Program-made: the position numbers and the translations under genes
Part shown: positions 1 to 8,149 of the stretch, piece after piece
Position numbering within the stretch: position 1 is the first letter of the stretch
Layout: every line of letters begins with the position of its first letter
Notes under the pieces: model-generated
The model's input: the letters and a program-made list of their open reading frames with translations, nothing else
The model's database searches: none
Told to the model about the DNA's origin: nothing
DNA from: Clostridiales bacterium
GTDB lineage: Bacteria > Bacillota > Limnochordia > Darwinibacteriales > B1SED10-159
Assembly: GCA_003551965.1 (NCBI GenBank)
Contig: PUOC01000209.1
Coordinates: 1 to 50,902, forward strand
Length of the DNA stretch: 50,902 nt
Direction of reading: 5' to 3'

Positions 1-1
1 A

Positions 2-1519
2 CGGTGCCGCAGAAATCTGCAGCGGCGCTTGGAACAGGGTGCAGCATGGGAAGTGCAGCAGGCGTTGGATGCGGTGCGCTGTGCAGTGAGTATGAAAGAC
101 CAGTGGGAGTGGGCCTTGCTCTACAGCAGCGCCTTAGCCGCACAGGGCCGTCCCCTGGCGGCTTACCAAGTGCTAAACGGCCATGGTGAGGGGAAGCTGT
201 TGGCGGGCGAGAAGCATCAGCGAGACCGTCGGCTCCTGCCGCTGCTGCTGTCGCTGGGCTGTCCCCAAGCGGCCCAGGCACTGCCAGCCTTTCGCTCCGC
301 CGACCGCAACGGGGAAAGAGCACTCTGGGAAAGCCAGTGCCTTTATCTGCAGGGCCAGGCCGCTGCTGCCGAGGAGCACCTCCGAAAAGGCATGACGCAG
401 CTGCAACCGGCGGCGACAACCGCTGGCCGCCAGGGCGCCGATGCCGCCGGGCTGTTCTGTCTGGCGGTGTGGGCGGCCGAACGCTGCAGTTGGGGCGAGC
501 ATGAAGAACGGCTCCAGCAGGCCTTAGCAGAGGCACGGGCCGATCGCCGGCCGCTTTGGGTTTCCAAGACATATTTGGCACTTTTCCGCCTCTGGCTGCG
601 TGAAGACAGATTAGGGGATGCTGCAGCACTGTATGAACAGTGGAGCCGGTGGCGGAGTGAGAGGCCCTTTTTTGTGCAGGGCTCCTTGGATCAGCTGTTG
701 GCCAGGCTGGAGGCCGGGCCGCAGGGTCTGTGGGAGAGCGGTATTTCCCATCATCCCCAACACTGGGATGCGTCCCTTCGCGAGAAGCTGTCTGTCCGGC
801 AGCGTCTGCATTACCACCGGCAGGTCATAGAGGCGGCCAGCAGGGGAGGATGGCCGCCCGACTATTGGCTGGTTCGTTCCTTAGGACTCTTCAGCGATTA
901 TCGCCGTGCGGCGATGCCCACACGCTACCAAGGCATGGCAGCGATCTATGGACTGCTCGAAGAATTCCGCGGTGCGCCCCACGACTTCCAGCACAGCATG
1001 GAAACACCGATTCGACTCTATATGCAGGATCGGGCCCTCACTGATCTGGACGGCTGGTACCGAAGGCTGCCTCAGGAAGCGGTGGACGGCCGGGCTTGGT
1101 CGCTGTGGGAGCAGGTGCGTGTCCGGGAGCGGTTTCTGGAATCACAAAATGCCGGCGAGACCTACGGTTTGTACCGGGCGTTGGTGCAGCTGTATCGTTC
1201 CGCCCAGCGCCGCTATCTGGCCTGGAAGGCACACCTCGTCTGGGCTGAGGATGCCGCAGCCCGGCACGATGACAGTATCGCGGCAGAACAGCTGCGTTAT
1301 CTGGAAGTGAATATGGAGCCGTTTGCGGAACACCCCGAAATGGCCGAAAATTTCCTGCGCATGGCCTACTGCGCGACCCTCATTCAAGATATTGCTGCGG
1401 CCCGGCGGTACTGGCGGCGGTTTTCCGGCCATCCAGGCCAGCCTTCCTGTCGCAGCCATTGGTTGCAGGAATACTATGCCGTGGTACAGCGGTACTTGAC
1501 TCCAAGCCTTGGATCTTAG
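2..1519 (+). CDS. Helical-repeat (TPR-like) protein of unknown function, 5' end outside the window
   Basis: The reading frame is open from the first complete codon, so the gene very probably begins upstream of the window. The first possible internal start is a TTG at position 29 with no clear ribosome binding site, which also favours a truncated gene. The visible part is about 505 residues, rich in Ala, Leu, Arg and Trp, with repeated amphipathic helices of the type A-x-Y-x-x-L and W-x-x-L. That is the look of a tetratricopeptide or similar solenoid, such as the C-terminal half of a large transcriptional activator or scaffold protein. No catalytic motif, signal peptide or membrane segment is visible. 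I do not recognise the family; the TPR call is inferred from composition and periodicity only. Confidence 0.6.
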   Translation, partial: RCRRNLQRRLEQGAAWEVQQALDAVRCAVSMKDQWEWALLYSSALAAQGRPLAAYQVLNGHGEGKLLAGEKHQRDRRLLPLLLSLGCPQAAQALPAFRSADRNGERALWESQCLYLQGQAAAAEEHLRKGMTQLQPAATTAGRQGADAAGLFCLAVWAAERCSWGEHEERLQQALAEARADRRPLWVSKTYLALFRLWLREDRLGDAAALYEQWSRWRSERPFFVQGSLDQLLARLEAGPQGLWESGISHHPQHWDASLREKLSVRQRLHYHRQVIEAASRGGWPPDYWLVRSLGLFSDYRRAAMPTRYQGMAAIYGLLEEFRGAPHDFQHSMETPIRLYMQDRALTDLDGWYRRLPQEAVDGRAWSLWEQVRVRERFLESQNAGETYGLYRALVQLYRSAQRRYLAWKAHLVWAEDAAARHDDSIAAEQLRYLEVNMEPFAEHPEMAENFLRMAYCATLIQDIAAARRYWRRFSGHPGQPSCRSHWLQEYYAVVQRYLTPSLGS

Positions 1520-1626
1520 CGTGGGTTGAGGGCCGGACGCGGGGAGACGATCGCGCTGCTGCCCGGCCCAGTTACCAAGGGGCGTATGCAGTATCTGTTC
1601 CAATTAGGATTGCAGAGGTGCTTTTC

Positions 1627-2142
1627 TTGAAATCAGTGAAGATATATTCGTTCCCGCCCTTGATCACCCAGGGAGTGCGGGTTTTAATCTTAGGATCCAT
1701 GCCCAGTGTTCAGTCTCTGCGCAGTGGCCAGTACTACGGCCATCCCCGCAACCATTTCTGGCCGATGTTGTTTTCCCTCTGTCAAGAGCCATACCAAGAC
1801 AGCTATGACAGCAAGAAGGACTTGCTGATGCGCTACCGCATAGGACTGTGGGACGTGATGGCTTCCTGTGTCCGCCCAGGCAGCCTCGATCATTCGATCC
1901 GGGAGGCGGTGCCCAATGATATCCCATGGTTGCTGGCCCAGTGCCCCTGCCTCCAAACTGTGGCATTCAACGGCAAAAAGGCGCAAGATACCTTTGACAG
2001 GCATTTTAGCCGCAGCGGCTACCCCGGGATCACCTTTGTCGAGCTGCCGTCATCAAGTCCCATTCCCACGAAAAAAGCGAGGAATATGGAAGAAAAACAG
2101 CAGCTGTGGCGGGTTTTGCAGCGGCATATTCTGCAGGCCTAA
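1627..2142 (+). CDS. DNA-deoxyinosine glycosylase-like protein (uracil-DNA glycosylase superfamily)
   Basis: A 171-residue protein starting at a TTG preceded by AGAGGTG with about 6 bases of spacing; the open frame extends further upstream but the added residues look non-coding. Near residues 15-45 it has a LILGSMPS stretch followed by YYGHPRNHFW, the signature of the hypoxanthine/deoxyinosine branch of the UDG superfamily. Further on, the segments GLWDVMASC, VAFNGKKA and LPSSSPIP match the family's later conserved motifs. The expected role is excision of deaminated adenine (hypoxanthine) from DNA in the cytoplasm. It converges on the CCA-adding enzyme gene, and the two stop codons overlap by four bases. 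Confidence 0.85.
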   Translation: MKSVKIYSFPPLITQGVRVLILGSMPSVQSLRSGQYYGHPRNHFWPMLFSLCQEPYQDSYDSKKDLLMRYRIGLWDVMASCVRPGSLDHSIREAVPNDIPWLLAQCPCLQTVAFNGKKAQDTFDRHFSRSGYPGITFVELPSSSPIPTKKARNMEEKQQLWRVLQRHILQA

Positions 2143-3503
2143 CTGCTCTTGCGGCCGTGGTAGTACTCCCGGGCCAATGCCAGCAGAACGTCACGCTGGT
2201 TTTTGTCCGGATCAGCCAGCACTTGATCCAATAGATAGTTTAGTACTCTGCCCACTTCAGGTCCAGGTTCAATACCTAACACCTGCATAATGTCTTCGCC
2301 GCCTACGGCCAGATCATGGGTGGAATAGACGTTGGATTGGGATAGCACTTCCTCCAAACGCCGGGCAAGGGTCCGGCCGTACTCCAATGCCTGGCGCGGC
2401 TGGAACCGCATGGCCATGATATCGGCCCGGCGAAGTTCCAGCAGGTCCCATACGGCGTCAAGGCCGACTTTGGCTGCAAAGCGCCGCAGGGCTTTATCCG
2501 TCGAGCGAGGATGAATGGGAAACATGTGCCAGAGTATCAAGTGGGCGACGTAGTCTGCCGTACTGCGGCGGAAACGCAGTTTCAGCAGGCGTCGGCGGGC
2601 CATCTCACTGCCTACCTGCTCGTGTTGGGAAAAGCGGATTCGATCGGAGGCTTCCTCGTAGGTGGGAGGCTTGCCGATGTCATGGAGGAGGGCGGCCAGG
2701 CGCAGCGTCAGTTCTGGTTTGACCGCTTCAGTGGCGCGGATGGAATGGCCGAGGACGTCCCAGTGGTGACGATCACCCTGGGCAATGCCGGCCCCGGCGG
2801 CCAACTCAGGCAGGATCCGATCCATGATGCCTAGATCATACATGCCTTCCAGAGCTTTAGCGGGTTTTGCCGCGGTGAGAAGCTTGGAAAGTTCGTCGGC
2901 GATCCGCTCGCGGCTGACCGTGTCGATCAAAGACGGCTCCACGGCGGTCCAGGTCTTTCGCGACGGACGGTACTGCAGTGTAGCCATGAAACGAAGCAGC
3001 CGCAGCATGCGCAGGGGATCTTCTGCAAAACGGTCCGAAGGGTCACCGACCGTGCGGAGGCAGCGTCTTCTTATATCCTTAATGCCGGCATAGGGGTCGA
3101 TGAAGCGCCCGCAGGCCGGATCATAGGCGATGGCATTGACGGTGAAGTCCCTTCGTTTCAGATCCTCTTCGATGCAGCGGGTATAGGAGACCTGATCGGG
3201 ACGGCGCATGTCGCTGTAATCACTGTCCCGCCGCATGGTCGTCACTTCCAAGAGCATACCGCCTTTTTTCACCGATATGGTGCCGAATTCTTTACCGGTG
3301 GGATAGGTATCGGTAAAGGCCTGTTCCACCTCTTCAGGGGGTGCATCGGTGGTGATATCCCAGTCGTCGGGATGCAGGCCTCGAAGGCTGTCCCGGACGG
3401 CTCCTCCCACGACGTATGCCTTGAAGCCAAGGCTGTGCAGGCGGGAGCACACGGCTTCGGCTGAGGGGTGGAGGCTGAGGGGCTTTGGCCGAAAGAGAAA
3501 CAC
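2139..3503 (-). CDS. cca: CCA tRNA nucleotidyltransferase with HD domain
   Basis: A 454-residue class II nucleotidyltransferase that adds or repairs the 3' CCA end of tRNA. Residues 33-38 are GGAVRD and the metal-binding pair is Asp47 and Asp49 in DDWDI. The family's RRDFTVNAIAYD and RFAEDPLRMLRLLRF motifs follow. A C-terminal HD domain is visible in LLHDIGKP, so phosphohydrolase activity is possible. I chose the GTG at 3503 because GAGGTG lies six bases upstream. The frame stays open for another 245 codons toward 4238, but that stretch runs antisense across an acetyltransferase gene and has no family resemblance. Poly(A) polymerase is the alternative assignment for this fold; CCA addition is more likely for an HD-containing protein in Bacillota. 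Confidence 0.9.
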   Translation of the reverse strand: MFLFRPKPLSLHPSAEAVCSRLHSLGFKAYVVGGAVRDSLRGLHPDDWDITTDAPPEEVEQAFTDTYPTGKEFGTISVKKGGMLLEVTTMRRDSDYSDMRRPDQVSYTRCIEEDLKRRDFTVNAIAYDPACGRFIDPYAGIKDIRRRCLRTVGDPSDRFAEDPLRMLRLLRFMATLQYRPSRKTWTAVEPSLIDTVSRERIADELSKLLTAAKPAKALEGMYDLGIMDRILPELAAGAGIAQGDRHHWDVLGHSIRATEAVKPELTLRLAALLHDIGKPPTYEEASDRIRFSQHEQVGSEMARRRLLKLRFRRSTADYVAHLILWHMFPIHPRSTDKALRRFAAKVGLDAVWDLLELRRADIMAMRFQPRQALEYGRTLARRLEEVLSQSNVYSTHDLAVGGEDIMQVLGIEPGPEVGRVLNYLLDQVLADPDKNQRDVLLALAREYYHGRKSS

Positions 3504-3546
3504 AGCAATCACCTCAGTGCAAGTTTCCACGTAGACCTCTGCTTTT

Positions 3547-3589
3547 CCTGTTGCAACAGGAATTCCCCATGTCGGTGGGGAATTGAATG
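3547..3589. repeat. Solitary CRISPR-repeat-like element with two inverted repeats
   Basis: In the gap between the divergent cca and acetyltransferase genes there is a 14-base palindrome, CCTGTTGCAACAGG (3547-3560). A 9-base stem follows directly: AATTCCCCA (3561-3569) pairing with TGGGGAATT (3576-3584). Read from 3550 the unit begins GTTGCAAC and ends GGGGAATTGAATG, much like 36-37 base CRISPR repeats that begin GTTGCAA and end ATTGAAAC. Only one copy is present and no spacer array or cas gene is nearby. It may be a relic repeat, an orphan repeat mimic, or simply a regulatory hairpin in a divergent promoter region. Confidence 0.35.
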
Positions 3590-3710
3590 AGAGACAGCGA
3601 AGAATATTACCAACGGCCTGGCACAGGAACGGCCCAGCGATGCCCTTCACAGCGACCCGCTGCCCTATGCCGGCACGGCCACAAACCCGTCGCCTTGGGA
3701 GTGATATGGA

Positions 3711-4208
3711 GTGAAGAATACGACCATCGTGGAGCTGGAAGAAAAACATTGGCCTGCCGTCCGAAGCTGCCTGCGCAGGGCATTGGACCGCCACACCGCT
3801 ACGTTGGATCCATCGCTTCCCACGTGGGAACAGTGGGACCGGAAGTATCACCAGCGGCTGCGGCTTGGAGCTTTGGCAAACGGAACCTTGGCCGGTTGGG
3901 CCGGGGTCTACAGTGCGTCGATCCGGGAGGCCTACTCGGGCGTCGGCGAGGTGAGTATATACGTGTTTCCCGAATACCAGAAACGGGGCATCGGAAGCCT
4001 GCTGCTGCGGCACCTGGTGGAAGCCTCGGAGCGTGAAGGGTACTGGACTCTGCAGGCCTTGGTGTTTCCGGAGAATGAAGCGAGCCTGCATCTGTTCCGC
4101 AGGGCAGGGTTTCGTACGGTCGGCCTGCGGGAGAAACTGGGACGCCGTCCCGACGGACGCTGGCAGGACATCATTCTGCTGGAACGCCGCAGTGTTGTAG
4201 TTGACTAG
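3711..4208 (+). CDS. GNAT family N-acetyltransferase
   Basis: A 165-residue protein of the size and layout of phosphinothricin-type GNAT enzymes, which transfer an acetyl group from acetyl-CoA to an amino group. The acetyl-CoA binding motif A is visible as VSIYVFPEYQKRGIGSLLL near residues 80-100 (R/Q-x-x-G-x-G/A form QKRGIG). The later NEASLHLFRRAGF segment is motif B, and the C-terminal WQDIILLER matches the family end. The start is a GTG with GGGAG about nine bases upstream. It stands 15 bases before the rhomboid gene and probably shares its transcript. The substrate cannot be told from the sequence. Confidence 0.85.
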   Translation: MKNTTIVELEEKHWPAVRSCLRRALDRHTATLDPSLPTWEQWDRKYHQRLRLGALANGTLAGWAGVYSASIREAYSGVGEVSIYVFPEYQKRGIGSLLLRHLVEASEREGYWTLQALVFPENEASLHLFRRAGFRTVGLREKLGRRPDGRWQDIILLERRSVVVD

Positions 4209-4223
4209 GAAGGAATGATCGCA

Positions 4224-5489
4224 ATGAGGCCAATTCATCGGGTGGGCCGGGGGTACCGCCGCTGGCAGGGAATCGAACCTCAGGTCTGGGCCGTGTACTT
4301 GACCATCAGCCTATTAAGTGTAATCCATCTGGGAACATTGCTGCTTGGGATTTTGACCGATTTTGACTTGATTAGCATCTTCGGCGTCAGCGGTTCTGCC
4401 ATTGCCCAGGGACAGGTTTACCGTTTGGTTACCGCCGTCCTTTTTCATCTTGGCCTTTTTCATTTACTCATGAATATGCTTGTCCTGTATCTCTTGGGCA
4501 CTGTGGTCGAAACCTTGGCCGGCGCTCTTCGGTTCTTTGTCATCTTTATCGTTGCCGGACTGACCGGTTCGGCGTTCAGTGCGCTGTTAAACCAGCCCCA
4601 TGTCATATCGGTGGGAGCCAGCGGCGCAATTATGGGCTATTTGGGTTACATTATTGCTTCTAAGGTCTTGGATCCCCGCAGCATTCCCCAGGCGATCTCC
4701 CAGTGGGCCATCAGCCTGCTGTTGATCAACTTGTTTATCAATCTAACCAATCCATCGGGCCTGGATGTCTGGGGACATGCGGGAGGTTTTGTGGGCGGTG
4801 CCTTGGCCGTAGGGATTGTGGGACTGCCGACCCGGTTTTGGCTGGTGCGCTCTAGCAGGTTCAGCACGCTGCAGTGGCTGCGCGCGGCCGGTATGGTATT
4901 GGTGGTCGGTGCCATTGTCTATGCACCCCTGACGTCTCTGCCCCCGGGCATGACAGTGTTGGATGCGGCGCTGCAGTCGGGGCAGCAGATTCAGAGCCAG
5001 CTGCAGAGGCAGCAGGCCCGGGGACCGGGGGATTTAGGCCGCTGGGCGTGGGAGCCGGATTCCTATGCCCAAGTCGTGTCCTCAGGGGGGCTGCGTTCGG
5101 CATTTGCGCAGTACGCAGACGGTGCCGGGTTGTCCGAGGACGAACGGGAAGAACAGTGGGAGGAATGGCGAGAGCTTGGCGAGGACCGGCAGGTGGTACT
5201 GGTCCACCTTTTCACGTCAAATCATGCCGCAGCCCTGACCGATTTGCAGCATAACAGCGTCGGACTGGGGCGGGCGTACCTGGAAAATGACCAGGGTGTT
5301 GTGGTGGATGCTGCCGAGATCGAGTACTTCCCCGTGGAACAGGAAGAGGAGCCGTACTATGGTGTCAATCTGCTCTCTTTTCCCACCAGTGATCAGGCTG
5401 GACGGGCACTGGTTGATGCCGACACCCAGTGGATACGGCTGCAGGTATGGACAGGCCGGGGAGATCTAGTCGTTCGTTTTGAGACGTAG
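4224..5489 (+). CDS. Rhomboid family intramembrane serine protease with C-terminal extension
   Basis: A 421-residue membrane protein. The rhomboid core spans about residues 20-210 with six or more hydrophobic helices. The catalytic dyad is visible: Ser133 in VGASGAIMG and His185 in WGHAGGFVGG. The HLLMNM motif of the second helix (residues 80-85) is also present. I chose the ATG at 4224 because the AGGAAGG box at 4207-4213 is about ten bases away; an ATG at 4215 sits directly against that box. After one further hydrophobic segment (about residues 216-235) there is a polar extension of roughly 185 residues, rich in Glu and Gln, with no motif I recognise. The substrate is unknown. Confidence 0.9.
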   Translation: MRPIHRVGRGYRRWQGIEPQVWAVYLTISLLSVIHLGTLLLGILTDFDLISIFGVSGSAIAQGQVYRLVTAVLFHLGLFHLLMNMLVLYLLGTVVETLAGALRFFVIFIVAGLTGSAFSALLNQPHVISVGASGAIMGYLGYIIASKVLDPRSIPQAISQWAISLLLINLFINLTNPSGLDVWGHAGGFVGGALAVGIVGLPTRFWLVRSSRFSTLQWLRAAGMVLVVGAIVYAPLTSLPPGMTVLDAALQSGQQIQSQLQRQQARGPGDLGRWAWEPDSYAQVVSSGGLRSAFAQYADGAGLSEDEREEQWEEWRELGEDRQVVLVHLFTSNHAAALTDLQHNSVGLGRAYLENDQGVVVDAAEIEYFPVEQEEEPYYGVNLLSFPTSDQAGRALVDADTQWIRLQVWTGRGDLVVRFET

Positions 5490-5565
5490 CGTGTGCTGCC
5501 CAAACGGCGGTAGACAAACCGCCAGGCAGTTTGATATCCAAACTATTCTATGTGGAGGTGTGCGA

Positions 5566-5919
5566 ATGCCGTTTATCCGATCCATTACGACCTGTTCGCT
5601 GTCCCAGGATCAGCAGGCAAAGTTGGAGGAAGGATTTGCCAATATCCTGCAGCAGGTGGCAGAAAAGCCCCGCAGCGTCCTGGTGGTCCAGTTCCAGGAC
5701 GGCCAAACCTTGCTGGTCGGTGGTACGGCCGCAGAACGTTTCGCTGTTGTGGAAGTCCAAGTGGCGGGAACATTGTCCAAGCAGCAGAAACAGAGCATTG
5801 TATCGGAATGCAATGCTCTGTACGCTGAACTGCTATCCTTTACGGCGTACGAGCTGTATGTCATTTTTACCGAAGTAGAACGGGAGAACTGGGCCCTGCG
5901 AGGCGGCCTGCTTGGATAG
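5566..5919 (+). CDS. MIF/tautomerase superfamily protein
   Basis: A 117-residue protein, the usual length of macrophage migration inhibitory factor homologues. The start ATG follows GGAGGTG by five bases and is immediately followed by proline (MPFIRS). This superfamily uses the N-terminal proline, freed by removal of the initiator Met, as its catalytic base. The duplicated beta-alpha-beta pattern is visible: an N-terminal strand, a long helix (residues 13-32), the strand SVLVVQF, and then a second unit ending in YELYVIFTEVERENWALRGGLLG. The WALRGG ending resembles that of MIF proteins. Likely activity is keto-enol tautomerisation of phenylpyruvate-like compounds, but the physiological substrate is not known. 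Confidence 0.75.
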   Translation: MPFIRSITTCSLSQDQQAKLEEGFANILQQVAEKPRSVLVVQFQDGQTLLVGGTAAERFAVVEVQVAGTLSKQQKQSIVSECNALYAELLSFTAYELYVIFTEVERENWALRGGLLG

Positions 5920-5932
5920 ACGGAGGTGGCAT

Positions 5933-6487
5933 ATGGAAATCGTGGATCTGCACCAGCAGGATGCTTCCGTAAGAGAGCAGGCGGCATCAGTGCTTTTGGC
6001 TGGCTTTGCCGAGATCGCCCCGCATTGGCTGGCGTCTATGGAGGCGGCCCGGTTAGAAGTGCAGGAATGCCTGGATCCGTCGTATCTGGCCTATGCGGCC
6101 CTCCATGGCGGCGTATTGGCTGGTTGGGTTGGGGCCAGGCCTGAGTATGACGGTCACGTTTGGGAAGTCCATCCCTTGGTGGTCCATCCCGATTGCCGGC
6201 GGCGGGGAGTGGGCCGGGCGTTGATGGAACATCTGCAGACGGAGGCGCGCCGGGCCGGGGGCATGACGCTGTGGTTGGGCTCCGATGATCACACGGGGCT
6301 GACGTCGGCGGCCGGAACCTGGCTTTACGGCGACATCTGGCGCCATCTGCGCGACTTGGAAGACCGCGGCGGCCACCCGCTGACGTTTTACCGCCGCTTA
6401 GGCTTTGAAGCGGCAGGATTACTTCCTGATGCCAACGGCCGGGGCCAACCGGACATTTTTTTCGCCAAATCCTTAATTTCGCAGTAG
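5933..6487 (+). CDS. AAC(6')-type aminoglycoside N-acetyltransferase-like GNAT protein
   Basis: A 184-residue GNAT whose layout follows the chromosomal AAC(6')-I enzymes. It has W-E-V-H-P-L-V-V-H-P followed by CRRRGVGRALMEHL (acetyl-CoA site, about residues 78-100), then LWLGSDDHTGLTS. The ending is HPLTFYRRLGFEAAGLLPDANGRGQPDIFFAKSL in sequence order, of which FYRRLGF and DANGRGQPDI are the telling parts. The start ATG has GGAGG six bases upstream. It lies 13 bases after the tautomerase gene and 14 bases before an ANT-like nucleotidyltransferase gene. Acetylation of an aminoglycoside 6'-amine is the family activity; in an environmental chromosome the natural substrate may be something else. 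Confidence 0.8.
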   Translation: MEIVDLHQQDASVREQAASVLLAGFAEIAPHWLASMEAARLEVQECLDPSYLAYAALHGGVLAGWVGARPEYDGHVWEVHPLVVHPDCRRRGVGRALMEHLQTEARRAGGMTLWLGSDDHTGLTSAAGTWLYGDIWRHLRDLEDRGGHPLTFYRRLGFEAAGLLPDANGRGQPDIFFAKSLISQ

Positions 6488-6501
6488 GAAAGGGAGCATG
6501 T

Positions 6502-7272
6502 ATGGGCATCGGTATTGCATCGCTAAAGGAGCTCATCGAACGATTGCAGCAAAATCGGCGGGTGGAAGCTTTGATCCGCTATGGGGGCCGGGCCGCGGAC
6601 GATGAACGCCCCGGCGGTGACCTGGATCTCTTTGTCATTGTCAAAGAGCGCCCCGCCGAAATAGAAAGCCTGCATTTCTACGTCAACGATATCCCTGTGG
6701 ATCTCAATATTCGAACCGTTAGCGACCTGAAGAGAGCGTGGCCGTTGACCGAACTGGACTTTGCCCTCGGCAGCGGCGAGCTGCTCTTTGATCGAAGCGG
6801 CCAGATCAGAAAACTGCTAGAAGAACTGCCCCGCCGGTGGGTGCAGGAAACCGAACCACTGACCGAGCACGAACAGGCATTTGAGCGGTTCAGCAAGCAG
6901 CACGTGCTCGACAAAGTACGGCACCGCTTGGAGTCTGAGCCCGTTAAATGCCAGTATCTGCTTCATGCCCATGTACACTGGCTTCTGCACAGCTATTACC
7001 GCGTTCGAGGCCGATTTTTCCCCGGGGATGCGCCGGCGCTGCAGCATTGGCAGCAGCATGAGCCGGATCTCTATGAGGCACTGTCCAAGTTCTACGCGGC
7101 CCGCAGCCTGAAACGGAAGGTTGATTATCTGCAGTTTCTTACCGATCAGGTACTAGAACCCATCGGCGGGCCGTGGCAGCGGGACGAAATTCTGGCCTTC
7201 GGGCTCCATGAGGCAGTGGAAGATCTGCAAGAACAGGGCAGGAAGGCGCTGCAAGAGCTTCTCAACCTGTAG
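6502..7272 (+). CDS. Nucleotidyltransferase-domain protein (ANT/KNTase-like)
   Basis: A 256-residue protein with the nucleotidyltransferase fold motif near its N-terminus: YGGRAADDERPGGDLDLFVIV in order, that is G-G followed after about 11 residues by D-x-D, the Mg-binding pair used by aminoglycoside nucleotidyltransferases and related enzymes. The remaining part is helical, with conserved-looking His and Tyr residues around HAHVHWLLHSYY, and would form the substrate-binding domain. A GGGAG box precedes the ATG. It directly follows the AAC(6')-like gene, which suggests a joint role in modifying a small amine. It could instead be a generic MNT-domain protein; no HEPN partner is encoded next to it. 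Confidence 0.7.
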   Translation: MGIGIASLKELIERLQQNRRVEALIRYGGRAADDERPGGDLDLFVIVKERPAEIESLHFYVNDIPVDLNIRTVSDLKRAWPLTELDFALGSGELLFDRSGQIRKLLEELPRRWVQETEPLTEHEQAFERFSKQHVLDKVRHRLESEPVKCQYLLHAHVHWLLHSYYRVRGRFFPGDAPALQHWQQHEPDLYEALSKFYAARSLKRKVDYLQFLTDQVLEPIGGPWQRDEILAFGLHEAVEDLQEQGRKALQELLNL

Positions 7273-7304
7273 TGCAATTCGATGATGAGGGAGTGGACGC
7301 CGGC

Positions 7305-8039
7305 ATGGCTGTGCGATCGAAGGCATCGGGCAAGCACTCATTGAAATACTGGATTTTCCTGCACCTCCTGCCGGCTCTGCCCATTCTCTGGGTGTACATG
7401 TGGTTGGCCCCGGGGTTTGTGGAATCTGGATATCCGCCGCTTTATGTCAAGCTGATGGCACTGCCTTTGGTCATTATACCTGTTATGTTAGCCATACTGT
7501 TGTTCATTGGCTGGAAGACCCATGCCCAGTTTTCCCTGCGGGGCATTGTCGGATTTCAAAAACCCATGGCAGGAAGTATCTACCGCTGGGCGATTTCATT
7601 GCTGTTCTTGTTCTCGGTGGCAGTTCTGCTGCTGCGCGGCCCTCTGGACGATTGGTTTCAAGAGACCGTTTTTGCTTGGCTGCCCACATGGTTTTTCTTT
7701 GAAGAGGCAGTGGATATGGACAGCGTCCCTGCAGCCATGAAGCTGACCGTGTTTGTACTGGGATTGTCCATATATGGCGTGGTAGAACCAATTATGGAAG
7801 AAGTCTATTTCCGGGGTTTTCTTCTGCCCCGCTCGCCGCTGGCCGGTTGGGCAGCGCCGGTGGTGCATACAGGACTGTTTGCTCTCTATCACTTGTATTC
7901 GCCGTGGCAGATGCCATCCCGTTTTTTGCTGTTTTTACCGCTAGTATTGGTGGTTTGGCGAACACGAAACATTTATGTGGGCATGGTTGTTCACGTGCTG
8001 ATCAATGTAACAGCCATTTTGCTGCTGTTGATCCTCTGA
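7305..8039 (+). CDS. CPBP family intramembrane metalloprotease
   Basis: A 244-residue protein with about seven hydrophobic helices. The CPBP (CAAX protease and bacteriocin-processing) motifs are all visible: EEVYFRGF in the EPIMEEVYFRGF segment (the EExxxR motif, about residues 165-171), the second motif around HTGLFALYHL, and the third, HVLIN, near the C-terminus. These supply the glutamates and histidines of the membrane-embedded metal site. The ATG at 7305 was chosen because AGGGAG lies about 11 bases upstream; a GTG overlapping the previous stop codon at 7272 is the alternative. Members of the family cleave membrane substrates, and some confer self-immunity to bacteriocins. The substrate here is unknown. 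Confidence 0.85.
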   Translation: MAVRSKASGKHSLKYWIFLHLLPALPILWVYMWLAPGFVESGYPPLYVKLMALPLVIIPVMLAILLFIGWKTHAQFSLRGIVGFQKPMAGSIYRWAISLLFLFSVAVLLLRGPLDDWFQETVFAWLPTWFFFEEAVDMDSVPAAMKLTVFVLGLSIYGVVEPIMEEVYFRGFLLPRSPLAGWAAPVVHTGLFALYHLYSPWQMPSRFLLFLPLVLVVWRTRNIYVGMVVHVLINVTAILLLLIL

Positions 8040-8149
8040 CCCAGCCCCTTCCTTGCCCTGGGGGTTGTTCCCGCGGCATGGGTGAGCATAGGCGCCGGCG
8101 GGGGGGATGCTGGACACGAAAGCCAAAACACCGGAGGAGACTGATCAAG

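Noticed and set aside
3547-3710. A CRISPR array
   Set aside because: Only one repeat-like unit is present; no second copy occurs at spacer distance on either side and no cas gene is in the window.
3504-4238. A 245-codon upstream extension of the cca frame on the minus strand
   Set aside because: It runs antisense through the acetyltransferase gene, has no similarity to CCA-adding enzymes, and a good GTG start with GAGGTG exists at 3503.
5506-5523. GGCGGT/ACCGCC hairpin after the rhomboid gene as a terminator
   Set aside because: The stem has only six bases and no T run follows, so support is too weak for a call.
7847-8149. A 101-codon upstream extension of the secreted hydrolase frame
   Set aside because: It overlaps the CPBP protease gene in another frame, and the ATG at 8150 has a strong ribosome binding site followed by a signal peptide.
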